From the NCBI GenBank assembly GCA_964406465.1, contig CAYORT010000002.1:124001-188000 (forward strand): DNA of 64,000 bases. The letters are read 5' to 3'. Both the position numbers and the translations under genes were made by a program. Every line of letters starts with the position of its first letter. Position 1 is the stretch's first letter. The notes below the pieces were generated by a model that did no database searches, had not been told where the DNA came from, and saw only the letters and a list, made by a program, of their open reading frames with translations. The stretch comes from JAHEZL01 sp964406465 (GTDB lineage Bacteria > Bacteroidota > Bacteroidia > Flavobacteriales_C > GCA-002722245). Below, piece by piece: positions 43,931 to 51,914 of the stretch.

Positions 43931-44992
43931 ATGCAGAAATACAAAACTTTTATCATCGTCATTCTTTTGATTGCCATCTTGGCATTTATCAAAATACAGT
44001 TTCTAAGCAATGAAGTTGTTGCCCCTCCTACTCCCACTCCAGGCAAACCTCAGCTTGCAAAAGTTTCGGGCTTAGTCATCAAGGAGGAAATAGTGAACAA
44101 CAAAATATTTGTCACAGGTAGCATTTTGTCTAATGAAGAAGTTTTCTTGATGCCCGAAATCGCTGGAAAAGTGGTGGCTATTCACTTTAAAGAGGGCAGT
44201 AATGTAAACAAAGGCGATTTATTGGTAAAAATAAACGATGCCGATTTACAAGCGCAACTTAAAAAACTTAGATTGCAAGAAAAATTAGCCATCGAAAAGG
44301 AAGCTCGTCAGAAAAAATTAATCGACATCAATGGTATCAGCAAAGAAGAATACGACGCAACACTCACACAATTAAATTCCATCAAAGCTGATATTGAAGT
44401 GCTGCAAGCTCAAATCGCTAAAACCGAAATTTACGCTCCATTTAGCGGCACAATAGGCATCAGAAAAATTAGTGAAGGTGCATTCGTTACCACATCAACA
44501 GTTATTGCAACCATACAACAAATCAATCCGCTAAAAATAGATTTTTCACTTCCCGAAAAATACTCATCGATAGTGCAATTGAATGATCAATTAGAATTTA
44601 CTACCGACGGCAATTTAACCAAACACAAAGCTACTGTAAGCGCTATTGAACCAAAAGTCGACATAAACACTAGAACTTTACAAGTGCGCGCTACTACAAG
44701 CAATGAACATAGAAATATTTTTCCAGGTACATTTGCCAACATAGAATTGAGCTTGGGCAAAAATGAAAAATCAATATTAATTCCTACTCAAACTTTAATT
44801 CCGATTTTAAAAGGTGCAAAAGTATTCATCTCGAAAAACGGAATTGCTGAAGAAAGAAAAGTAATTACAGGTGTGCGCAGCAGCGATAAAATACAAATTG
44901 TTGAAGGATTGAATGATGGTGACACATTAATTACTAGCGGACTAATGACGCTTAAGGCTGGAAGTCAGTTAAAATTTATCTCTGTTAAGTAA
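43931..44992 (+). CDS. RND efflux periplasmic adaptor (membrane fusion protein)
   Basis: 353 residues from the ATG at 43931; 20 open codons upstream are not needed. A single N-terminal TM anchor (FIIVILLIAILAFIKI), then the barrel-sandwich and helical hairpin of HlyD-like adaptors: EVFLMPEIAGKVVAIHFKEGSNVNKGDLLVKIND, a coiled-coil hairpin, AQIAKTEIYAPFSGTIGIRKISEGAFV (the mirror lipoyl half), and the beta-barrel FPGTFANIELSLG. It links the inner-membrane pump to TolC. The stop overlaps the pump start (TAATG). Confidence 0.93.
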   Translation: MQKYKTFIIVILLIAILAFIKIQFLSNEVVAPPTPTPGKPQLAKVSGLVIKEEIVNNKIFVTGSILSNEEVFLMPEIAGKVVAIHFKEGSNVNKGDLLVKINDADLQAQLKKLRLQEKLAIEKEARQKKLIDINGISKEEYDATLTQLNSIKADIEVLQAQIAKTEIYAPFSGTIGIRKISEGAFVTTSTVIATIQQINPLKIDFSLPEKYSSIVQLNDQLEFTTDGNLTKHKATVSAIEPKVDINTRTLQVRATTSNEHRNIFPGTFANIELSLGKNEKSILIPTQTLIPILKGAKVFISKNGIAEERKVITGVRSSDKIQIVEGLNDGDTLITSGLMTLKAGSQLKFISVK

Positions 44993-47900
44993 TGAGTTTA
45001 TCTACCATATCCATCAAACGACCGGTATTGGCCATCGTGATGAATTTACTCATCATGCTTTTTGGCGTGATAGGCTATACTTTTTTAGGCGTTAGAGAAT
45101 TCCCTTCCATCGACCCGCCAGTAATCACTGTAAAAACATCTTATCCGGGAGCCAACGCAGAAGTTATTGAAGCTGAAATTACCGAGCCATTAGAAAAAGC
45201 TATCAACGGTATTGAAGGCATCAAAACCATTTCATCTTCAAGCAATACAGGAAACAGCAGTATCACTATCGAATTCGATTTAGGTATTGAATTGGAATCG
45301 GCTGCAAATGATGTTCGCGATAAAGTTTCACAGGCCGTTCGACAATTGCCAAAAGATATTGATGGCGCGCCAGTGGTTACCAAAGCCGATGCCAATGCCG
45401 ACGCAATTCTAGCCATGACCTTAGAAAGCGATGTTCGCTCTCACATGGAAGTGAGTGATTATGCCGAAAATGTAATTGCACAAAGAATGCAAACAATTCC
45501 TGGTGTTAGTGCAGTTCAAATTTGGGGACAAAAAAAATATTCGATGCGTTTGTGGATAGACCCACAAAAACTGGCAGCTTTTCAGCTCACTCCTCTCGAT
45601 ATTAAAAATGCACTCGACCAAGAAAATGTAGAACTACCCTCCGGTAAAATTGCTGGCGACAACACAGAGTTAACCATCAAGGTAAAAGGTAGGTTAAAGT
45701 CGGAAGATGAATTCAACAACCTAATTTTATCCAATCAAAACAACCGCACTGTAAGATTTAAAGATATTGGCTACGCGCAGCTGGGTCCCGAAAATGAAGA
45801 AACCATTTTGCGAAATTCGGGCATACCCATGATTGGATTAGGTGTTACGCCTCAGCCAGGAGCAAATTACCTAGATATTGCCGCCGAGTTTTACAAACGC
45901 TATGAACAAATAAAAAAAGATTTACCCAAAGATTTAAAAACTACTATCGCTCTCGACAACACTCAGTTCATTAAAAACTCAATAGATGAAGTTGAAGAAA
46001 CATTATTGATTGCCATCATCTTAGTGGTTTTAATCGTTTACTTGTTTTTCCGTGATTGGGCAATCGCTTTTCGTCCGCTTATCGACATCCCCGTTTCATT
46101 GGTAGCTACATTTTTTGTGATGTACCTAATGGGATTCTCTATCAATATTCTTTCGCTGTTGGCTATCGTTTTGGCCACCGGATTGGTAGTAGATGATGGT
46201 ATTGTGGTAACAGAAAATATATTCAAAAAAATGGAGGAAGGACTTTCGCCCATGGAAGCCGCCATCAAAGGGTCAAATGAAATTTTCTTTGCTGTTATCT
46301 CTACTTCTATCACTTTGGCTTGTGTGTTTTTACCCATCATTTTCTTAGAAGGGTTTGTAGGAAAACTCTTTCAGGAATTCGGTATTGTTATTGCCAGCGC
46401 GGTTCTAATCTCGGCTTTTGTATCACTTACTTTAACGCCAATGCTTAATGCCCGATTGTTTAAACCAGGAAAAAAACAATCGAAGTTTTACCAAAGAACA
46501 GAACCATTTTTCATTAAGCTCAATGAAAGCTATCATAATTCATTAGCAGGTTTCTTGAAGAAAAGATGGTGGTCATTTGTTATCATTGGTGGGGCCATCA
46601 TCTTAATATTTACTGTAGGCGCATTACTGCCTTCTGAATTATCTCCATTGGATGACAGAAGCTGGGTGCGTTTGCAAGTTACCGCGCCAGAAGGTTCATC
46701 GTATGAGTACACCGACAATTTCATGATGAAGCTGGCAAAATATGTTGACGACTCTATCCCCGAAAAAGATGTTATACTAACTGTGACCGCTCCAGGCTTT
46801 GCCGGATCGGGCGCAGTGAATGGTGGTTTTGCGCGATTAAAATTAGTCGACCCATCGAAAAGAAAAAGAACGCAACAACAAATAGCCGATCAAATTTCTG
46901 CTGCGGTAAAAAAATTCCCTGAGGCAAAAACTTTTGTCATTCAAGAACAAACTATTTCTGCAGGAGGTGGTGGCGGACCAAAAGGAGCGCTTCCAGTTCA
47001 ATTGGTTTTGCAAGCACCCAACTTTAAAAAACTACAAGAGGCATTACCTAAATTCATGGAGCAAGTTCGCGAAAGTAAAGTACTTGTTACACCCGATGTG
47101 AACTTGAAATTTAATAAACCCGAATTGAATATTTTAGTGGATAGAGAAAAAGCAAACAGCTTATCTGTTTCTGAATTAGATATTGCCCAAACACTTCAAC
47201 TGTCGCTGAGTAACCAACGATTTGGATACTTTACAATGAATGGAAAGCAATATCAAATCATCGGACAATTTTCTCGTGAAAATAGAGATGAGACTCTCGA
47301 TTTAAAATCGATTTATGTGCGCAGTAAAAAAGGAAATTTAGTTCAATTGGATAACGTAGTCAAGGTTGAAGAACTGAGCAGTCCGCCTCAATTATATCAT
47401 TTCAACCGCTATCAATCAGCAACCGTTTCTGCCGGATTGGCACCTGGAAAAACTATTGCCGATGGTGTAAAAGAAATGCGAGCTATAGCAAAGAAAGTTT
47501 TAGATGAATCTTTTACCACTTCACTTAGCGGACCATCGAAAGATTTCGAAGAAAGCTCATCAAATGTTTTATTCGCATTTCTTTTAGCATTGCTATTAAT
47601 CTACCTTGTATTGGCAGCACAATTTGAAAGTTTTATAGATCCTTTTGTTATTATGCTAACAGTTCCTCTTGCCATCGCAGGTGCGGTATTATCGCTGTGG
47701 TACTTCAATCAAACCATTAATATATTTAGTCAGATTGGCATCATCATGCTCATCGGTTTAGTAACCAAAAACGGAATCTTAATTGTTGAATTTGCCAACC
47801 AATTGCGAGAACAAGGCAAATCGAAAATGGAAGCTATTCAAGAAGCGGCAACCGCTCGATTGAGACCAATTTTAATGACCAGTTTAGCTACATCCTTAGG

Positions 47901-48063
47901 AGCATTACCTATCGCTTTGGCACTTGGCGCGGGCTCTGTAAGTAGAATGGGGATGGGAATTGTAGTGGTAGGCGGAGTTTTATTTTCCTTAGCCCTTACC
48001 CTAATTATAATTCCTGCAATGTATTCGTATTTATCAAAAGAAAAGAAACATGACAAAATATAA
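44992..48063 (+). CDS. RND multidrug efflux permease (HAE1-type)
   Basis: 1023 residues, the expected length for AcrB-like pumps. TM1 follows SLSTISIKRPVLAIVMNLLIMLFG. YPGANAEVIEAEITEPLEKAINGIEGI is the usual pore-domain start. TM4 carries the proton-relay Asp pair in VLATGLVVDDGIVVTENIF, and GLVTKNGILIVEFANQLREQGKS is TM10-loop. Twelve TMs are arranged around two large periplasmic loops. It exports amphiphilic compounds by proton antiport. With the adaptor and TolC-like genes it forms a complete tripartite system. No TetR-type regulator is adjacent. Confidence 0.95.
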   Translation: MSLSTISIKRPVLAIVMNLLIMLFGVIGYTFLGVREFPSIDPPVITVKTSYPGANAEVIEAEITEPLEKAINGIEGIKTISSSSNTGNSSITIEFDLGIELESAANDVRDKVSQAVRQLPKDIDGAPVVTKADANADAILAMTLESDVRSHMEVSDYAENVIAQRMQTIPGVSAVQIWGQKKYSMRLWIDPQKLAAFQLTPLDIKNALDQENVELPSGKIAGDNTELTIKVKGRLKSEDEFNNLILSNQNNRTVRFKDIGYAQLGPENEETILRNSGIPMIGLGVTPQPGANYLDIAAEFYKRYEQIKKDLPKDLKTTIALDNTQFIKNSIDEVEETLLIAIILVVLIVYLFFRDWAIAFRPLIDIPVSLVATFFVMYLMGFSINILSLLAIVLATGLVVDDGIVVTENIFKKMEEGLSPMEAAIKGSNEIFFAVISTSITLACVFLPIIFLEGFVGKLFQEFGIVIASAVLISAFVSLTLTPMLNARLFKPGKKQSKFYQRTEPFFIKLNESYHNSLAGFLKKRWWSFVIIGGAIILIFTVGALLPSELSPLDDRSWVRLQVTAPEGSSYEYTDNFMMKLAKYVDDSIPEKDVILTVTAPGFAGSGAVNGGFARLKLVDPSKRKRTQQQIADQISAAVKKFPEAKTFVIQEQTISAGGGGGPKGALPVQLVLQAPNFKKLQEALPKFMEQVRESKVLVTPDVNLKFNKPELNILVDREKANSLSVSELDIAQTLQLSLSNQRFGYFTMNGKQYQIIGQFSRENRDETLDLKSIYVRSKKGNLVQLDNVVKVEELSSPPQLYHFNRYQSATVSAGLAPGKTIADGVKEMRAIAKKVLDESFTTSLSGPSKDFEESSSNVLFAFLLALLLIYLVLAAQFESFIDPFVIMLTVPLAIAGAVLSLWYFNQTINIFSQIGIIMLIGLVTKNGILIVEFANQLREQGKSKMEAIQEAATARLRPILMTSLATSLGALPIALALGAGSVSRMGMGIVVVGGVLFSLALTLIIIPAMYSYLSKEKKHDKI

Positions 48064-48074
48064 TCCTAAGTCCT

Positions 48075-48130
48075 ACTTCTCCCTCTCGAAGGAGAGGGGT
48101 GCGAAATTGCCTGTGAATTGGCAGGGAGTT
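48075..48130 (+). repeat. Interspersed repeat copy before tolC-like gene
   Basis: About 56 nt beginning ACTTCTCCCTCTCGAAGGAG and containing AAATTGCCTGTGAATTGGCA. It resembles one arm of the larger palindrome at 54121-54255 (ACTTCTCCCTTTAAAAAAGG, GAATTGCCAGTGAA). It occupies most of the space between the pump stop and the TolC-like ATG and is in frame with it. Confidence 0.6.
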
Positions 48131-48133
48131 GGA

Positions 48134-49432
48134 ATGCGCTTTACATTCACTTTTCTCATTTTACTTTTTTCTTTTTCATCTTTCTCTCAAGACACCTTAA
48201 CCATTGAGCAAGCCATTGAAATCGCATTAAAAAATAATCACTATATTTTACTATCAAAAAACGATGCTAGCATAGCCGAAAACAATTTTACTCCTGGCAA
48301 TGCTGGAATGCTTCCACAATTAAATTTCAATGCCGGAGGATCATGGGCAAGCAATAATGTGCGCCAAGAATTATCAAACGGAAATATCATTGCAAAACCC
48401 AATGCTGGTTCAACTGGAATCAACTCGGGAATAGCTTTAACATGGACACTTTTCGATGGAATGAAAATGTTTAGCACCTATGACAAACTCAGTGAAATGA
48501 GTGCACAAAGTGAAGAACAATTGAAAATACAAATTGAAAACACAGTAAGTAAAGTAATGAATCAATACTACCTTATTGTAAAGCAAAATCAGTTGGTGAA
48601 ATCTCTTGAGAGCGATCTAGCGCTGTACACAGAAAGAGTAAATATTGCACAAACAAAATTCAATATTGGGTCGGCAGCAAAAACCGAATTGCTGCAAGCT
48701 AAAGTCGACATGAACGAAGTGCGCTCGAATTATTTGAATCAACAAAATATTTTGAACGATTATAAATTGACCTTGAATCAAACCTTGGCGAGACCTGTAG
48801 AAACAACATTTGAAGTAAGCAATAACATTTCACTCTCCTATCATCCTAAATTAGAAGAACTCAAAAAAACTGTATTAGACAGTAATCATCTGCTGAGATA
48901 TTATCAAAAAAACATACGAGTAAATGAACTAATGTTAAAAGAAAATCAATCGAATTATTTGCCCCGATTGGTGGCCAATGCTAACTATAATTTTACACAA
49001 AATAAAAATCAGGCCGGCTTCATTTTACTTAATCAAAACCTAGGATTAAACACAGGATTAACATTATCGTGGAATATCTTTAACGGAGGAAATGATGCGC
49101 GACAAATTCAAAATTCGAAACTAAGTATTCAAAATTCACAATTGCTCTTCGAAGAAAATAAAAGTGTGATTGAACTATCATTACTTAAGGCCTATTTGGC
49201 TTACAACAACTCGAAGGAAATATTGAAACTAGAAGAAGAAAATTTCCTTTTAGCAAAGGAAAATATTAATATCGCTTTAGAAAGATTTCGATTGGGCAGC
49301 AGTTCTACCTTAGAATTAAAAGCTGCTCAAAAAAGCTACGAAGATGCGCAAGTAAGACTAGTGAATGCGCGATACAATGCTAAAACGAACGAGATTGAAT
49401 TGATGAGATTGAATGGAATGTTGGTGAAGTAA
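48134..49432 (+). CDS. TolC-family outer-membrane efflux protein
   Basis: 432 residues from the ATG at 48134, where a normal signal peptide begins (MRFTFTFLILLFSFSSFSQ). The frame is open to 48050, but the extra 28 residues are encoded by a repeat element and would precede the signal peptide. The TolC/OEP double repeat is visible: TLTIEQAIEIALKNNHYIL; LTWTLFDGMKMFSTYDKL; and in the second half LTLSWNIFNGGNDARQIQNS and IALERFRLGSSSTLELKAAQKSYEDAQVRLVNARYN. It forms the trimeric exit duct for the RND pump encoded just upstream. Confidence 0.93.
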   Translation: MRFTFTFLILLFSFSSFSQDTLTIEQAIEIALKNNHYILLSKNDASIAENNFTPGNAGMLPQLNFNAGGSWASNNVRQELSNGNIIAKPNAGSTGINSGIALTWTLFDGMKMFSTYDKLSEMSAQSEEQLKIQIENTVSKVMNQYYLIVKQNQLVKSLESDLALYTERVNIAQTKFNIGSAAKTELLQAKVDMNEVRSNYLNQQNILNDYKLTLNQTLARPVETTFEVSNNISLSYHPKLEELKKTVLDSNHLLRYYQKNIRVNELMLKENQSNYLPRLVANANYNFTQNKNQAGFILLNQNLGLNTGLTLSWNIFNGGNDARQIQNSKLSIQNSQLLFEENKSVIELSLLKAYLAYNNSKEILKLEEENFLLAKENINIALERFRLGSSSTLELKAAQKSYEDAQVRLVNARYNAKTNEIELMRLNGMLVK

Positions 49433-49468
49433 TGATAAAATTTTATCTTGCAAATCAAACCCTTCATC

Positions 49469-50008
49469 ATGTCAAATCTTCCTCTTTTGTTTAAAGCGTT
49501 AAACTACGCGGCAGAACAACATAAATCGCAACGAAGAAAAGGAATGGAATCTGTTCCTTATATCAATCATCCGATTAAAGTAACAACCATCATCACACAA
49601 TTTATCCCTAATGCTTCAGATGAATTGATTGCAGCATCTATACTTCACGACGTTGTAGAAGATACGGATGCAACAGTAGATGACATTAAAAATAAGTTTG
49701 GAGAAACCATCGCTTCTATAGTTCAAGAAGTAACCGACGATAAATCACTTTCCAAAGCAGAAAGCAGAAGAAAGCAAATTGAAAATGCACCCAAACTATC
49801 TTACAACGCCAAGATCATTAGAATTTGTGATAAGATTGCTAACGTGCGAGATATATGCGGAGAGAATATTCCCGATTGGGATTTTAAAACAAAAATAGAA
49901 TATCTCAACTGGGCAGAGCAGGTAGTTTACGCTCTTGATAAATTTCACGAAGAACTAGAATTCACTTTTAAGGATGAAGTGAGATGGGGAAGGTTGAAGA
50001 TTAAGTAA
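49469..50008 (+). CDS. Stand-alone (p)ppGpp hydrolase-like HD protein (MESH1/SAH type)
   Basis: 179 residues from the ATG at 49469; the in-frame TTG seven codons earlier is less likely. It is an HD-domain protein without a synthetase domain. The Mn2+ ligands of the SpoT/MESH1 fold are present: His34 (YINHPI), His60-Asp61 (SILHDVVEDT) and Asp121 (RICDKIANVRDI), with the catalytic Glu64-Asp65 pair. The spacing is almost the same as in animal MESH1. It probably removes pyrophosphate from (p)ppGpp, or possibly NADPH 2'-phosphate as shown for MESH1. It follows the efflux operon by 36 nt but looks functionally independent. Confidence 0.85.
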   Translation: MSNLPLLFKALNYAAEQHKSQRRKGMESVPYINHPIKVTTIITQFIPNASDELIAASILHDVVEDTDATVDDIKNKFGETIASIVQEVTDDKSLSKAESRRKQIENAPKLSYNAKIIRICDKIANVRDICGENIPDWDFKTKIEYLNWAEQVVYALDKFHEELEFTFKDEVRWGRLKIK

Positions 50009-50016
50009 TTCTATTT

Positions 50017-50044
50017 GGGCGATCCGTCAGCTGACAGATCGCCC
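50017..50044. repeat. Near-perfect 28-nt palindrome between convergent genes
   Basis: GGGCGATC at 50017-50024 pairs with GATCGCCC at 50037-50044, and the centre CGTCAGCTGACA is also nearly self-complementary, leaving one mismatched pair. It lies between the convergent HD and TPR genes. No T-run follows, so it may be a repeat element or a factor-assisted terminator. Confidence 0.6.
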
Positions 50045-50056
50045 CTACAGAAATCA

Positions 50057-50674
50057 TTATTTTATCAAACTCAATCCCTGAGTAGCCGATTTATCTCCAG
50101 GTGATGTTAGCAAAACTTTATTGAACAAAACCTGTGCTTCACGTGTTTTACCTAACTGAAAATTAGTCCAAGCAAACATGAGTAATCCATCGTAACCAAA
50201 AGGATACAAATTCACTACTTTCTCAAAATATTTGTAAGCTGCAGCATAATCTTTCTTATCGTAATAGATATAACCCATTCTGTAATTGGCGGTAGAATTT
50301 TGAGGATCAATCTCTAAGATTTTCGTGTACTGATTAATCACCTCTGTCATGTTGCCAAATGCAGCTGCAGGATAAACATAACCTAAGCGAGCCTCAATAG
50401 AAACCGGCATTAAATTAATTGCTGTTTGGTAGTAGGTCATTGATTCTTTGTACAAGCCAGCATTGTAATGCAACCACCCCAAACGTAAATTTATTTCGTA
50501 TGAAGTAGCATCATAAACCTTCTTTAATGATGCAATGGCCGATGAATAATTTCCAACTTTTTCGTAATAGTAACTTTGTGTAAACGCTTCGCCCATAGCG
50601 TTATCTTGAGCCTTTACAATGCTTGTTCCCAACAACAACATTGCACTAATCAGTAATTTAATGGTAGTTTTCAT
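50057..50674 (-). CDS. Exported TPR protein
   Basis: 205 residues with a signal peptide (MKTTIKLLISAMLLLGTSIVKAQ). The mature part is a run of about four to five tetratricopeptide repeats (YSSAIASLKKVYDATSYEINLRLG, YKESMTYYQTAINLMPVS, MTEVINQYTKILEIDPQN, YAAAYKYFEKVVNLYP). It is likely a periplasmic scaffold. It starts 28 nt after the TPR/beta-barrel gene, on the same strand, and is probably the last gene of the PqqD/ATP-grasp operon. Its partner is likely the neighbouring barrel protein, which begins with TPR-like repeats itself. Confidence 0.82.
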   Translation of the reverse strand: MKTTIKLLISAMLLLGTSIVKAQDNAMGEAFTQSYYYEKVGNYSSAIASLKKVYDATSYEINLRLGWLHYNAGLYKESMTYYQTAINLMPVSIEARLGYVYPAAAFGNMTEVINQYTKILEIDPQNSTANYRMGYIYYDKKDYAAAYKYFEKVVNLYPFGYDGLLMFAWTNFQLGKTREAQVLFNKVLLTSPGDKSATQGLSLIK

Positions 50675-50702
50675 GGTTCTGAAATTTTAGTAGTGATTTA
50701 TT

Positions 50703-51914
50703 TTAAGGTTTAAATTTTAAGCCAACAAATATTGAATTAAATGTATAGTCGGATGTAAAAGTAGATCGTTTCATTTCATATTGATAAGTCGCCGACAAAT
50801 CCCATTTACTATTTAATCGAATTACACTGTTCAATGTAAATCTTCCCGTGGTAAGGTCGGGAGCATTATTCACCAATGCGCCATTCCACTCGGCAATATT
50901 ATTTCCAGTGTTGTACAAATATGAAATATAGACAGAAAATTTCGACGAAGGTTTAAAAGAAATGAAAGGAGAAAATGCAAAATGCAGTTGAGAATATGAA
51001 TCCATTGTGTGCGCAAAACAATTAACGCCAATACTTACTTTTTTATTCGCCAATGGGAAAAATGTAGCACCCACATTATGCTGAAACTGATAAAGAGAAT
51101 CGAGCCACAAAACACTTGAACCTACAGAATATTCAAACTTTTTAAAATTCTTCTTCAAATGAAAAGAACTAACATAATTAGAAGTCTTGGTTGAAGTTGG
51201 CTCCACAGTTTTTGGTGCAAAATTATTTACAAAGGGATACGACAGTAAATCTCTACCAATCAAATGAAAAGACAAAGCTAGGTTCCAATTGTTTTTTAGC
51301 GCTAAAGATGCCTTTACATAATATTGATTTTGATTGATGGCCCAAAACCAATCAGAACTTCCTTGATGAAAATAGGTGTACGCATGGTACAAGTACACTC
51401 TATTGCCTACGTAATGTCCTAAAGCCACATTAGCATAACTTGCATTAGGCACATCGCTAGAGACAGTCATCTTAGAGCCAATATCAAAAGAAAACAAATC
51501 AACAGCCTTCCATTTATTGTAGTTTAATTTATTCTTCAAATCGACTTTAAAATATCGTGCCAACGCCCTACTCTCTTCATATTGTTCGGTAAAATAGTAG
51601 CAGTAAAAAAGATACTCCTTTGGTAAATCTTCAAAAGAGTTAAACTCGATGGCTCTCTCAAAATGATCTTTCGCAAGTAAATATTTTCTTTGTTCATAAA
51701 GAGCGATACCTATTCTCATGCGCAAATAGTAATAATCAAAACCTTTCTGCAAAGCAGAATCACCTAATAGAATCAATTCATCCCAACTTTTGTTCGAATA
51801 CAAAGCATAACTTCTAGCATCTACATATTGAGATGTGAAATCGTCTTCTTGCGCAAAAGAAAAAAGTGACGAAAAAATGAAAACAATTAAGCAATACGTT
51901 TTGCAACTATACAT
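50703..51914 (-). CDS. Outer-membrane protein with TPR-like N-terminus and beta barrel
   Basis: 403 residues with a signal peptide (cleavage near residue 21, SLFSFAQ). Residues 30-130 are TPR-like (YYYLRMRIGIALYEQRKYLLAKDHFERAIEFN). From about 150 to the end it is built of amphipathic strands (VGNRVYLYHAYTYFHQG, NLALSFHLIG, FSVYISYLYNTGNNIAEW, WDLSATYQYEMKR) ending FNSIFVGLKFKP, as in YaiO-like outer-membrane barrels. Its start lies inside the 3' end of the urea-transporter/M23 gene (28-nt overlap), so the two are coupled. A role in passing the operon's product or substrate across the outer membrane is inferred. Confidence 0.75.
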   Translation of the reverse strand: MYSCKTYCLIVFIFSSLFSFAQEDDFTSQYVDARSYALYSNKSWDELILLGDSALQKGFDYYYLRMRIGIALYEQRKYLLAKDHFERAIEFNSFEDLPKEYLFYCYYFTEQYEESRALARYFKVDLKNKLNYNKWKAVDLFSFDIGSKMTVSSDVPNASYANVALGHYVGNRVYLYHAYTYFHQGSSDWFWAINQNQYYVKASLALKNNWNLALSFHLIGRDLLSYPFVNNFAPKTVEPTSTKTSNYVSSFHLKKNFKKFEYSVGSSVLWLDSLYQFQHNVGATFFPLANKKVSIGVNCFAHTMDSYSQLHFAFSPFISFKPSSKFSVYISYLYNTGNNIAEWNGALVNNAPDLTTGRFTLNSVIRLNSKWDLSATYQYEMKRSTFTSDYTFNSIFVGLKFKP

